Shown here in pieces: positions 1-5,024 of a stretch of DNA of 5,024 nucleotides (within the stretch, counting starts at the first letter, position 1; each line of letters begins with the position of its first letter). The stretch covers positions 1 to 5,024 of the forward strand of contig URHE01000117.1 in assembly GCA_900547595.1 (NCBI GenBank), in the 5' to 3' direction. The notes below the pieces were generated by a model. The model saw only the letters and a list, made by a program, of their open reading frames with translations. It made no database searches and had not been told where the DNA came from. Source of the stretch: an uncultured Desulfovibrio sp. GTDB lineage: Bacteria > Desulfobacterota > Desulfovibrionia > Desulfovibrionales > Desulfovibrionaceae. Position numbers and translations under genes: made by a program.

Positions 1-618
1 CCGCGCCAGCAGCCGCGCCCGCGGCCGCAGGCCGTAGGCCAGGCGCGTCAGCAGGCAGGGCCGCGCCGCCTGGTCGGGACGCTCCAGCCCGGTCGTCCGC
101 GCCAGCGCGCGGATGCTGTCCTTGTCCAGCCCGGCAAGGGCCAGTGGGGAACGCACCCCGGCCTCGGCCACGGCCCTGAGCCCCGGACGGAAGGCGCGCA
201 GGTCATCGGCATTGCCGCCGTCGCAGAGGACGCGGTCAGCCTCCCCGGCGGCGGCCAGGGCCCGGCGCAGGGCCGCCAGCAGACCGCGCTTGCAGGCGTA
301 GCACCGTTCGCGGCTGTTGGCCGCCACCTCCGGCAGGGTCAGGGGGTCATACGGCACATCCAGAACGCGCAGCCCCCGTTCCCGCGCCCAGCGACGCGCG
401 GCTTCGCTTTCCGCGGGCGGCACATGCGGACCCGACGCGTGCAGGGCCAGCACGTCACAGCCAGCGGCCAGCGCCATGTGGCACAGAAAGCGGCTGTCCA
501 GACCGCCGGACAGGGCCACGGCCATGCGGGAAACGCCGGCCAGCGCCTCCCTGAGCCGGGCAGCCCCCACCGATGATGCCCCGGCGGCGCGGCGCGCCGC
601 GTCAGCGCCGGCTACCAT
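1..618 (-). CDS. larE: LarE-like ATP-dependent sacrificial sulfur transferase, C-terminus cut off by the window edge
   Basis: The first 206 residues are visible; LarE proteins are usually about 270, so roughly a quarter is missing to the left. Seen in the sequence: a PP-loop ATP-pyrophosphatase motif SGGLDS at residues 37-42, RCYACK at 105-110, DGGNADD at 133-139, RPG at 144-146, EAGVRSPL at 152-159 and a PCLLTRLAYG block at 187-196. This order of motifs is that of LarE. In the known pathway LarE adenylates pyridinium-3,5-biscarboxylic acid mononucleotide and inserts sulfur to build the nickel-pincer nucleotide cofactor of lactate racemase LarA. Cys106, Cys109 and Cys188 match the three-cysteine pattern of LarE proteins that use an iron-sulfur cluster; this assignment is from memory. 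The ATG at 618 overlaps the hisF end by 7 bp but has no clear Shine-Dalgarno. A GTG at 570 would leave 20 residues before the PP-loop and is a possible alternative. No larA, larB or larC is in view. Another PP-loop enzyme such as a WbpG-type amidotransferase fits less well. Confidence 0.85.
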   Translation of the reverse strand, partial: MVAGADAARRAAGASSVGAARLREALAGVSRMAVALSGGLDSRFLCHMALAAGCDVLALHASGPHVPPAESEAARRWARERGLRVLDVPYDPLTLPEVAANSRERCYACKRGLLAALRRALAAAGEADRVLCDGGNADDLRAFRPGLRAVAEAGVRSPLALAGLDKDSIRALARTTGLERPDQAARPCLLTRLAYGLRPRARLLAR

Positions 619-1391
619 GCAAGCCGCGTCCGCACGCCGCCCGCGGCAAGGCATTCCTTGCAGGCGCGGATGCTGTACTGCCCGAAATGGACGATGGAAG
701 CCACCAGCGCGGCGGAAGCCCCGCCGGTGGTGACCGCTTCCAGCAGATGGCGCGGTTCGCCCGCGCCGCCGGAGGCAATGACCGGAATATTCACGGCGTC
801 GGCCACGGCGCGGGTCAGGCGCAGCTCATAGCCGTCGCGCGTGCCGTCGGCGTCAATGGAATTGACGCACAGCTCGCCCGCGCCCAGGGCCTCGCAGCGC
901 CGGGCCCAGGCGAGGGCGTCCAGGCCGGTGCGCTCGCGGCCGCCGTGGACGACGATCTCGTAGCCGGAAGGCACGGTTTCGCTGGCCGGCACGGCGAGCA
1001 CATCCATGCCCACCACCACGGCCTGGGAGCCGAACGCCTCCGCCCCCCTGGCCACAAGCTCCGGATCGCGCACGGCGGCGGAATTGACGGAGACCTTTTC
1101 GGCCCCGGCCAGCAGCACGGCGCGCATATCGGCCACGCTGGCAACGCCGCCGCCCACGGAAAAGGGGATGAATATCTCCCGGGCCACGCGCTCCACCACG
1201 TCGAGAAAGATGCCCCTGCGCTCCGCCGAGGCCGTGATGTCGTAAAAGACGATCTCGTCGGCCCCGTCCTCGTAATAGCGGCGCGCGCTTTCCACGGGGT
1301 CGCCGATATCCTCGTTGCCCGCGAAGCGGACCCCCTTGGTCAGGCGCCCGTCGCGCACGTCAAGACAGACAATGACGCGTTTCGAGAGCAT
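612..1391 (-). CDS. hisF: Imidazole glycerol phosphate synthase cyclase subunit HisF
   Basis: HisF takes ammonia delivered from HisH and converts PRFAR into imidazole glycerol phosphate and AICAR in the cytoplasm, in histidine biosynthesis. The 259-residue product has the usual family length and a (beta/alpha)8-barrel pattern. Visible landmarks are CLDVRDGR at the N-terminus, DITAS at 51-55, SVGGGV at 78-83, VNSAAV at 102-107, SIDADGT in the second half and the phosphate-binding ASGGAG. The two catalytic aspartates known for the family fall at Asp11 and Asp130, exactly as expected. The start at 1391 is chosen because AGGAGG lies 6 bases upstream and the protein then begins MLSKRVIVCLDV; an ATG 27 bases further upstream would add nine residues with no homologous counterpart. 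The gene overlaps hisH by 32 bp and the next gene by 7 bp, so the three are almost certainly cotranscribed and translationally coupled. hisA, often between hisH and hisF, is absent here. Confidence 0.96.
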   Translation of the reverse strand: MLSKRVIVCLDVRDGRLTKGVRFAGNEDIGDPVESARRYYEDGADEIVFYDITASAERRGIFLDVVERVAREIFIPFSVGGGVASVADMRAVLLAGAEKVSVNSAAVRDPELVARGAEAFGSQAVVVGMDVLAVPASETVPSGYEIVVHGGRERTGLDALAWARRCEALGAGELCVNSIDADGTRDGYELRLTRAVADAVNIPVIASGGAGEPRHLLEAVTTGGASAALVASIVHFGQYSIRACKECLAAGGVRTRLAW

Positions 1392-2025
1392 GGGCAGCCT
1401 CCTCCCGGCAGTAGCCATAGAAATTTTCCAGCAGCCTCAGGCCGGGCCGCCCGCTTTTTTCGGGGTGGAACTGGACGGCCCAGAAGCCGTCACGCCCGTA
1501 GACGGAACAGAAGTCGCGCCCGTAGCGCGTGCGCGCGATCTCCAGCTCCGGCGCTGTCTCCACATAATAGCCGTGGACAAAATAAAATTCGGCGTCCGGG
1601 CCGATGCCGTCCAGCAGGCGCGAGGGGCGCACCACGCGCAGGCGGTTCCAGCCTATGTGCGGCACCGGGGCGCGGCTGCCGTCCTCCTCGCGCATGTCCG
1701 GCGGGAAGCGGCGGCAGACGCCGGGCGCCATGCCAAGCGTGGGCACGCCGCCCTCCTCGCTGCGCTCAAGCAGTATCTGACAGCCGAGGCAGATGCCCAG
1801 AAACGGACGCCCGGCGGCCACCAGATTCCGCAGGGGCGCTTCCAGCCCGGCGGCGCGCAGGGCGCTCATGGCCTGGGCGGCGGCGCCCACACCGGGAAAA
1901 ATGACGCCCCACGCCGCTTCCAGAGCCTCGGGACGGGCCGTCACGATGCTGGGGATGCCGCAATGCTCAAGCGCGCGGCGCACGCTTGTGAGGTTTCCCG
2001 CTCCGTAGTCCACAATGGCGAGCAT
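1360..2025 (-). CDS. hisH: Imidazole glycerol phosphate synthase glutamine amidotransferase subunit HisH
   Basis: HisH hydrolyses glutamine and channels the ammonia into HisF. The 221-residue product is a class I (triad) glutamine amidotransferase. It begins with the typical MLAIVDYGAGNL, has the oxyanion-strand PGVG at 44-47, the nucleophile elbow GICLGCQ with Cys79, ERSEEGG at 88-93, PHIGWN at 122-127, YFVHGYY at 148-154 and the triad partners His187 and Glu189 in VQFHPEKSG. All catalytic residues are present. The residue after GICLG is Cys where Met is common, and VHGYY replaces the frequent VHSYY; both look like tolerated variation. It is first in the leftward gene set; two AAGG tracts just upstream of the ATG at 2025 supply the ribosome binding site. 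The pairing with a full-length, standard HisF argues for the histidine pathway rather than the HisH2/HisF2 pair used in sugar amidination, though genome context would be needed to exclude the latter. Confidence 0.95.
   Translation of the reverse strand: MLAIVDYGAGNLTSVRRALEHCGIPSIVTARPEALEAAWGVIFPGVGAAAQAMSALRAAGLEAPLRNLVAAGRPFLGICLGCQILLERSEEGGVPTLGMAPGVCRRFPPDMREEDGSRAPVPHIGWNRLRVVRPSRLLDGIGPDAEFYFVHGYYVETAPELEIARTRYGRDFCSVYGRDGFWAVQFHPEKSGRPGLRLLENFYGYCREEAAHALETRHCLS
1398..1403 (-). promoter_or_regulatory. Ribosome binding site of hisF, inside hisH
   Basis: AGGAGG lies 6 bases before the ATG at 1391. It decides the hisF start over the in-frame ATG at 1418. Because the site is within the hisH coding sequence, ribosomes finishing hisH pass over it, which favours balanced synthesis of the two subunits. 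Confidence 0.85.
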
Positions 2026-2028
2026 GAT

Positions 2029-2037
2029 CCTTACCTT
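2029..2037 (-). promoter_or_regulatory. Ribosome binding site of hisH
   Basis: Two AAGG tracts (2034-2037 and 2029-2032 read on the minus strand) precede the ATG at 2025 with gaps of 8 and 3 bases. The 8-base gap is the more usual one. The leader hairpin at 2050-2068 ends 13 bases upstream, so the site itself stays unpaired in that structure. Confidence 0.6.
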
Positions 2038-2049
2038 GTCAGAGCTTCA

Positions 2050-2068
2050 CGCCCCGGATGCCGGGGCG
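2050..2068 (-). promoter_or_regulatory. Strong hairpin in the hisH leader
   Basis: CGCCCCGG and CCGGGGCG form a perfect 8 bp, all-G/C stem around a 3-base loop, only 13 bases upstream of the hisH ribosome binding site. There is no T run after it in the hisH direction, so it does not look like a simple intrinsic terminator. It could stabilise the mRNA 5' end or pause polymerase. The structure is seen; the function is inferred. Confidence 0.45.
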
Positions 2069-2119
2069 CGGGAGGGCAGCCTATCCCGCTTTGGCGCGCC
2101 TGTACAGCCGCCTGAAACG

Positions 2120-2145
2120 GACGCCGCCCGGCGCGAAACGGCGTC
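2120..2145. repeat. Inverted repeat with 7 bp arms in the divergent region
   Basis: GACGCCG at 2120-2126 and CGGCGTC at 2139-2145 are perfect reverse complements with a 12-base spacer, immediately followed on the plus strand by five A. It lies within the presumed hisH leader, or could be a regulator site between the two promoters. With GC-rich sequence a 7 bp match can also occur by chance. Confidence 0.35.
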
Positions 2146-2167
2146 AAAAAGCCCACGCCGGAAACGG

Positions 2168-2201
2168 AAAAACCGCATTGTGCAAGGATTGGCCGGTTTT
2201 T
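2168..2201. repeat. AT-rich inverted repeat at the centre of the divergent region
   Basis: AAAAACCG at 2168-2175 and CGGTTTTT at 2194-2201 pair perfectly across an 18-base spacer that contains TTGTGCAA. The hairpin with its A and T tracts resembles a bidirectional intrinsic terminator, but no gene on either side transcribes towards it. An operator or promoter-architecture role between the divergent genes is more likely. Confidence 0.4.
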
Positions 2202-2206
2202 TGCAA
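2177..2206 (-). promoter_or_regulatory. hisH: Weak candidate sigma-70 promoter for hisH
   Basis: On the minus strand TTGCAA (2206-2201) and CACAAT (2182-2177) are separated by 18 bases, each matching four of six consensus positions. It lies in the AT-rich core and overlaps the inverted repeat at 2168-2201, so a protein bound to that repeat could block it. This would give a hisH leader of roughly 145 bases. The match is poor and the call tentative. Confidence 0.25.
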
Positions 2207-2268
2207 AATGTGCGGCATCATCAACGGCGAAATGCCACGGCCCGGCGGCCCCGCCGCCGACGGCAAAC

Positions 2269-2272
2269 GAGG
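2269..2272 (+). promoter_or_regulatory. Ribosome binding site of the APS kinase gene
   Basis: GAGG lies 8 bases before the ATG at 2281, supporting that start. A protein from this ATG begins directly with the beta-strand leading to the Walker A motif, as is common in short CysC proteins. Confidence 0.6.
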
Positions 2273-2280
2273 TCCGCATC

Positions 2281-2877
2281 ATGCCCGTCATCTGGTTGCT
2301 CGGCCTTTCCGGCAGCGGCAAGACCACGCTCGGCTCCCTGCTCCGTCTGCATCTTGAAAGCCAGGGCCATTCCGTGGCCCATGTGGACGGCGACGCCTTC
2401 CGGCGCCGGTTCGGTTTTTCCGGCTTCAGCCCGGCTGACCGCATCCGCAATATCGACGCCATACGCGAACACGCGCTCCAGCTCCACGCCCAGGGCACGG
2501 TCTGCATCGTGACCGCCATCACGCCCTATGAAAGCATGCGCCGCAAAAACCGGGAGCAGATCCCCATCTACCGCGAAGTCTGGGTGCGCTGCGCCCTGAA
2601 GACCCTGGTGGAACGCGACCCCAAGGGCCTGTACGCCCGCGCCGCGCGCGGCGAACTCGCGCGCCTCAGCGGCGTGGCCGACACCTTTGACGAGCCGCTG
2701 CGCGCCGACGCCGTCATCGACACCGACCGCCTGACCCTGGCGGAAAGCTATGTGGCCCTCCGCGACCTGGCCGAAGAGGCGCTCAACGTCAGCCGCAGCT
2801 GGCGGGAATTCCGCGAGGAGCTGCCCCTGCCGAGCCTGCCGCTGCCCCCCGCGCAGGCACCGCGCCTGAAGCAGTAG
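2281..2877 (+). CDS. cysC: Adenylylsulfate (APS) kinase, CysC family
   Basis: APS kinases phosphorylate adenosine 5'-phosphosulfate with ATP to give PAPS, the donor for sulfation or assimilatory reduction. The 198-residue product shows the whole family pattern: Walker A GLSGSGKTT at 8-16, a DGD motif at 36-38 followed by an Arg at 41, GFSPADRIRNI at 48-58, ITPY at 80-83, and the lid-type segment ERDPKGLYARAARGELARLSG-like at 111-131, then DTFDEP and VIDTD. Length fits a stand-alone enzyme. The usual DGDN motif reads DGDA (Ala39), and the last 20 or so residues are a Pro/Leu-rich tail. ATG at 2281 has GAGG 8 bases upstream. It stands alone, divergent from hisH and convergent with the regulator; no sulfurylase, PAPS reductase or sulfotransferase is adjacent. 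If the host is a sulfate reducer, energy metabolism would not need PAPS, so a sulfation or biosynthetic role is likelier (inference). Confidence 0.88.
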   Translation: MPVIWLLGLSGSGKTTLGSLLRLHLESQGHSVAHVDGDAFRRRFGFSGFSPADRIRNIDAIREHALQLHAQGTVCIVTAITPYESMRRKNREQIPIYREVWVRCALKTLVERDPKGLYARAARGELARLSGVADTFDEPLRADAVIDTDRLTLAESYVALRDLAEEALNVSRSWREFREELPLPSLPLPPAQAPRLKQ

Positions 2878-2909
2878 AGCGTTTCCGCAATGAACGCGCG
2901 GAAACGCTC
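2877..2909. terminator. Perfect 12 bp inverted repeat, probable bidirectional terminator
   Basis: The arms at 2877-2888 and 2898-2909 (GAGCGTTTCCGC and its exact reverse complement) enclose a 9-base loop. The first arm starts at the last base of the kinase TAG stop codon. Position between converging genes fits a terminator for the kinase and, from the other side, a backstop for the regulator gene. There is no T run on either side, so it would be a non-canonical hairpin terminator or an mRNA 3'-end stabiliser. It could also be one copy of a dispersed repeat, which one window cannot show. Confidence 0.65.
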
Positions 2910-2917
2910 CGGCGGAT

Positions 2918-2935
2918 GCGGGCGCAGACGCCCGC
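2918..2935. terminator. Second GC-rich hairpin between the convergent genes
   Basis: GCGGGCG and CGCCCGC pair perfectly around the 4-base loop CAGA. It sits 40 bases beyond the end of the regulator gene on that strand and 8 bases after the first hairpin. The tract 2934-2975 that follows is extremely GC-rich and has GCGCCGG twice (2934-2940, 2952-2958). It likely helps terminate the leftward regulator transcript, without a T run. Confidence 0.4.
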
Positions 2936-2975
2936 GCCGGAGCGGGGCCGCGCGCCGGACGCGGACGGCGGACGC

Positions 2976-4880
2976 CTATCTGAACGCGGCTATGTCGATG
3001 CCGTACTTGTGGACCCGATAGTACAGCGAGGAGCGGGAACAGCCCGCGTCCGCCGCCGCCGTCCGCATGTTCCCCCTGTGCCTTTCCAGAAGCGCGCACA
3101 GGCGCGCCTTTTCCGGACACGCGCCGGCGCGGGACGCCACCGGTGCGACGGGAGGGATAATCTGTAGCAGGGTCTCCCGGGTTATCCTGGTGCTTTCCGC
3201 ATTGAGCAGGAGCCGGGCCACAGCGTTTTCAAGCTCCCGGATATTGCCCGGCCAGGGATAGGCGAGCAAGTAGCGCCTGGCATCTTCCGTGAAGGCGTCA
3301 AGACTGATCCCCAGCGGGTTTTCCGCATGCCGCATGAATGCTTCCGCCAGAAGAAGGATGTCGTTTCCCCGCTGCCGCAGGGGCGGCAGCGTCAGCGTGA
3401 GGGTATTCAGGCGGTGAAACAGGTCCAGCCTGAACGTGCCGTTGCCGACCGCGCGGGGAAGGTCCTTGTTGGTGGCGGAAATGATGCGCACATCGACCTT
3501 CTTCCGGCTGTTGCTCCCCACGCGCGTGACGATGCGGTCCTGAAGGAAGCGAAGCAGCACCGCCTGCACATCGGCGGGGAGCTCGCCGATCTCATCAAGA
3601 AAAAGCGTCCCGCCATCGGCGAGCTCCAGCCTGCCCACCTGCCCCTTTGCGGAGGCCCCGGTAAACGCGCCGGGGCTGTACCCGAACAGGGTGCTCAGCA
3701 CAAGCTCCCTGGAAAGCGCGCCGCAGTTCACCGCCACGAACGGCTTGTTCCCGCGCGGGCCCGCCTCATGGATGGCGGCGGCGAGCAATTCCTTGCCCGT
3801 TCCGGTCTCGCCGGTGAGCAGGACGGAGACATTGGAGTTCACGGCCTTGCGGGCGCTTTTGAGGACCCCGGCCAGGGCGGGGGAATTCCCCATGACAGCG
3901 CTGAAACCGCCACCGTCCGCCGGGCGCCTTTTCCCCGGCGCGCCTGCGGGCTGCCGCGGCGGGGCCAGCTTCAGCACATGGCAGCCGTCTTGCGTTTCCT
4001 GATGGGAAAGCAGGACGGGCGCCCCGCCGTCCGGGCCCCCCAGGTCCACGAGTTTGCGGTGGAAATTCCCTTCAGCGGCGATCAGGGTCCGCAGGCTTTT
4101 CGCCACGGCTGAAAAATCTTCGTTTTCAGCATGGAATTCCCCGGGCTCGACGCCGAAAAACTTTTTGGCCTGCGCATTCATATAGCGCACGGAAAGGTCC
4201 CGCCCGAGGATCACAAGCGATTCGTCGGTGACGGCGAGCAGCGCGTCATACTCCTGCCAAAGGCCGCGAATGCTGTTCTGCGCCTCGATGTAGCGCCCGA
4301 TCATGGACGGAAAAAACGGCGGGATCCTGCACTTGTTCCGAATGCTGGTGGAGAGCGACAGGACGGCGATGAAGTTCCGCCGGTGATCAAAGATGGGCAG
4401 CGCATGGCAGTGCAGCCCGTGAAACGCCTTGCAATAGTGCTCCGCGCCCGAAAAGATGACGGGCACATGCTCCACGAAGCACGTCGCCACAGCGGACGCG
4501 CCCGGCCTGTCGAGCTCGAATACCATGCCTTCGCTGGTGGGTGTGCCGCTTTGCCGGGACACTGCGGCCTGCTTGTAAATGGTGACGCCGTCGCTGTTGA
4601 CCAGCACCACGTTGAAAAGGCCGCCGTATGCCGGAGCGATCAGGGACGTGACCGCCGCATGCACGGAAGCGATCAGGCCCGCGGACTTCCGCTTGACCTT
4701 GCGGAGCAGCGAGGGAGGGACCTGGCTGTAGGCGGGGATCTCCGGGCTGATATTGTATTCGCGGCAGCGCAGCCAGGTGCGCATGACGAGTTCGCTCACC
4801 TCGGACCTGTCGGTCAGCTTCCCGTTCTGAAAACTGCTCCAGGCTTCCGCCATATGCTGTGTGTCCATATCTGCCGCCAT
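2976..4880 (-). CDS. Sigma-54-dependent Fis-family transcriptional activator with AcoR-like sensor region
   Basis: This 634-residue bacterial enhancer-binding protein would activate RNA polymerase carrying sigma-54. Domains in order: an N-terminal segment with the AcoR-type VMRTWLRC pattern (32-39); a GAF-like sensor about 65-185, including GAEHYCKAFHGLHCHALPI at 145-163; a PAS-like domain about 210-305 starting EYDALLAVTDESLVI; a Pro/Gly/Arg linker about 306-325; an AAA+ domain about 326-560; and a Fis-type helix-turn-helix about 595-630 with TAAADAGCSRSSLYYRV. In the AAA+ part Walker A is GETGTGKE (357-364), the sigma-54 contact loop GAFTGA is intact (404-409), Walker B ends in Asp429-Glu430, and Arg484 and Arg490 sit in the arginine-finger segment FRLDLFHRLN. 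The ATG at 4880 is chosen because AGGAAG lies 5 bases upof it; a longer frame from 5012 adds 44 low-complexity residues. There is no receiver domain, so a small ligand or redox signal, not phosphorylation, probably controls it. The effector and targets are unknown; relatives regulate acetoin, glycerol or alcohol use. Confidence 0.93.
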   Translation of the reverse strand: MAADMDTQHMAEAWSSFQNGKLTDRSEVSELVMRTWLRCREYNISPEIPAYSQVPPSLLRKVKRKSAGLIASVHAAVTSLIAPAYGGLFNVVLVNSDGVTIYKQAAVSRQSGTPTSEGMVFELDRPGASAVATCFVEHVPVIFSGAEHYCKAFHGLHCHALPIFDHRRNFIAVLSLSTSIRNKCRIPPFFPSMIGRYIEAQNSIRGLWQEYDALLAVTDESLVILGRDLSVRYMNAQAKKFFGVEPGEFHAENEDFSAVAKSLRTLIAAEGNFHRKLVDLGGPDGGAPVLLSHQETQDGCHVLKLAPPRQPAGAPGKRRPADGGGFSAVMGNSPALAGVLKSARKAVNSNVSVLLTGETGTGKELLAAAIHEAGPRGNKPFVAVNCGALSRELVLSTLFGYSPGAFTGASAKGQVGRLELADGGTLFLDEIGELPADVQAVLLRFLQDRIVTRVGSNSRKKVDVRIISATNKDLPRAVGNGTFRLDLFHRLNTLTLTLPPLRQRGNDILLLAEAFMRHAENPLGISLDAFTEDARRYLLAYPWPGNIRELENAVARLLLNAESTRITRETLLQIIPPVAPVASRAGACPEKARLCALLERHRGNMRTAAADAGCSRSSLYYRVHKYGIDIAAFR

Positions 4881-4883
4881 GTG

Positions 4884-4889
4884 CTTCCT
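4884..4889 (-). promoter_or_regulatory. Ribosome binding site of the regulator gene
   Basis: AGGAAG on the minus strand is 3 bases before the ATG at 4880 when counted from its last base, with the AGGA core 5 bases away. Neither of the alternative in-frame ATGs at 4868 and 4853, nor the distal one at 5012, has as good a site. Confidence 0.6.
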
Positions 4890-4984
4890 GTGCCCGGCCG
4901 GAAGGAAAACAAGGTGGCGCCGGCGCCGGGCGTCTCCGCGCGTCCAGTATGACAGGAATTTCACAAAGGCGGAATAGCCCCCAC

Positions 4985-5022
4985 CGCCCCCCGGGCGGCA
5001 GAGATCCGCCATGCCGGGGGCG
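4985..5022. repeat. Two-part GC-rich hairpin near the right edge
   Basis: An outer 7 bp stem (4985-4991 with 5016-5022) and an inner 5 bp stem (4994-4998 with 5006-5010) pair perfectly, separated by a small asymmetric internal loop and closed by a 7-base loop. It lies upstream of the regulator gene. It may be the terminator of a gene beyond the edge or a leader structure; no T run supports a canonical terminator. Confidence 0.35.
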
Positions 5023-5024
5023 CC

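Larger units (their letters stand above)
2026..2280. other. Divergent intergenic region between hisH and the APS kinase gene
   Basis: These 255 bp separate two genes read in opposite directions, so promoters for both should lie here. The centre (about 2146-2212) is clearly richer in A and T than the rest of the window, with A5 and T6 runs, while both flanks are GC-rich and contain inverted repeats listed separately. I found no strong sigma-70 consensus pair, no -24/-12 sigma-54 element and no histidine-rich leader peptide. No conserved riboswitch is recognisable to me. Confidence 0.7.
4881..5024. other. Upstream region of the regulator gene, cut by the window edge
   Basis: These 144 bases hold the leader and probably part of the promoter of the regulator gene. 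The least GC-rich part is around 4945-4972. On the minus strand a CATACT there could serve as a weak -10 element, but no matching -35 is convincing. I see no -24/-12 sigma-54 element with the required GG-N10-GC spacing. A neighbouring gene may start beyond the edge. Confidence 0.4.

Noticed and set aside
1..618. WbpG/PseA-type N-acetyl sugar amidotransferase beside hisH/hisF
   Set aside because: This was the first expectation from context, but RCYACK, DGGNADD, RPG, GVRSPL and PCLLTRLAYG in order are LarE features.
573..1904. A 443-codon open frame on the plus strand opposite hisF and hisH
   Set aside because: It is antisense to two genes with complete catalytic motifs, is rich in Arg, Ala, Gly and His as expected for a high-GC shadow frame, and shows no recognisable domain.
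2144..2221. A 25-codon minus-strand frame upstream of hisH, considered as a histidine attenuation leader peptide
   Set aside because: It contains only two separated His codons, has no ribosome binding site and is not followed by a terminator with a T run, so it does not fit a his leader.
2221..3120. A 299-codon minus-strand frame across the APS kinase gene and the convergent region
   Set aside because: It crosses two hairpins and two real genes, is low in sequence complexity and has no family features; the plus-strand kinase is unmistakable.
3327..4952. Two long plus-strand frames (3327-4112 and 4131-4952) opposite the regulator gene
   Set aside because: Both are antisense shadows of a well-defined sigma-54 activator; high GC keeps stop codons rare in the opposite frame.
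4881..5012. N-terminal extension of the regulator starting at 5012
   Set aside because: The extra 44 residues are Gly/Arg-rich, unlike the family, the ATG lies inside a hairpin, and a good ribosome binding site precedes the ATG at 4880.
4997..5014. A TGGC...TGCC pattern on the minus strand upstream of the regulator gene, considered as a -24/-12 sigma-54 promoter
   Set aside because: The GG and GC are 9 bases apart instead of 10, and the match is explained by the GC-rich hairpin in the same place.

Overview
The window is a high-GC bacterial segment with five protein-coding genes and short, structured intergenic regions. The HisF and HisH sequences resemble those I remember from Desulfovibrionaceae, for example the VNSIDADGT and CLDVRDGRLTKGV stretches in HisF. 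A Desulfovibrio-like sulfate reducer is therefore my best guess, with moderate confidence and no database check. Base composition looks even across the window, and I see no insertion sequence, CRISPR array, tRNA or rRNA.

Left block (1-2025, all minus strand): three overlapping genes read leftwards in the order hisH, hisF, larE-like. HisH (glutaminase) and HisF (cyclase) form imidazole glycerol phosphate synthase, the fifth step of histidine biosynthesis and a branch point to purine recycling through AICAR. Their reading frames overlap by 32 bp, and the hisF ribosome binding site lies inside hisH. The third gene overlaps the hisF end by 7 bp and runs off the left edge. It encodes a PP-loop ATP pyrophosphatase of the LarE type, the sulfur-insertion enzyme for the nickel-pincer nucleotide cofactor of lactate racemase. 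It has the three cysteines associated with iron-sulfur-dependent LarE proteins.

Middle (2026-2280): a 255 bp divergent intergenic region with an AT-rich core and several inverted repeats. It probably holds the promoters of hisH (leftward) and the kinase gene (rightward). A strong 8 bp hairpin sits in the hisH leader just upstream of its ribosome binding site.

Right block: a plus-strand APS kinase (CysC-like) gene at 2281-2877 converges on a minus-strand sigma-54-dependent activator gene at 2976-4880. A perfect 12 bp inverted repeat begins at the last base of the kinase stop codon and is followed by a GC-rich hairpin; together they probably terminate transcription from both sides. The activator has AcoR-like architecture (GAF-like sensor, PAS-like domain, AAA+ domain with intact GAFTGA, Fis-type HTH). 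Its target genes are not visible here and may lie beyond the right edge.

Overall this is mostly housekeeping metabolism plus one regulator. The points most worth a second look are the his-larE overlap and the variant substrate motif of the APS kinase. I do not see convincing evidence of an undescribed multi-gene system.
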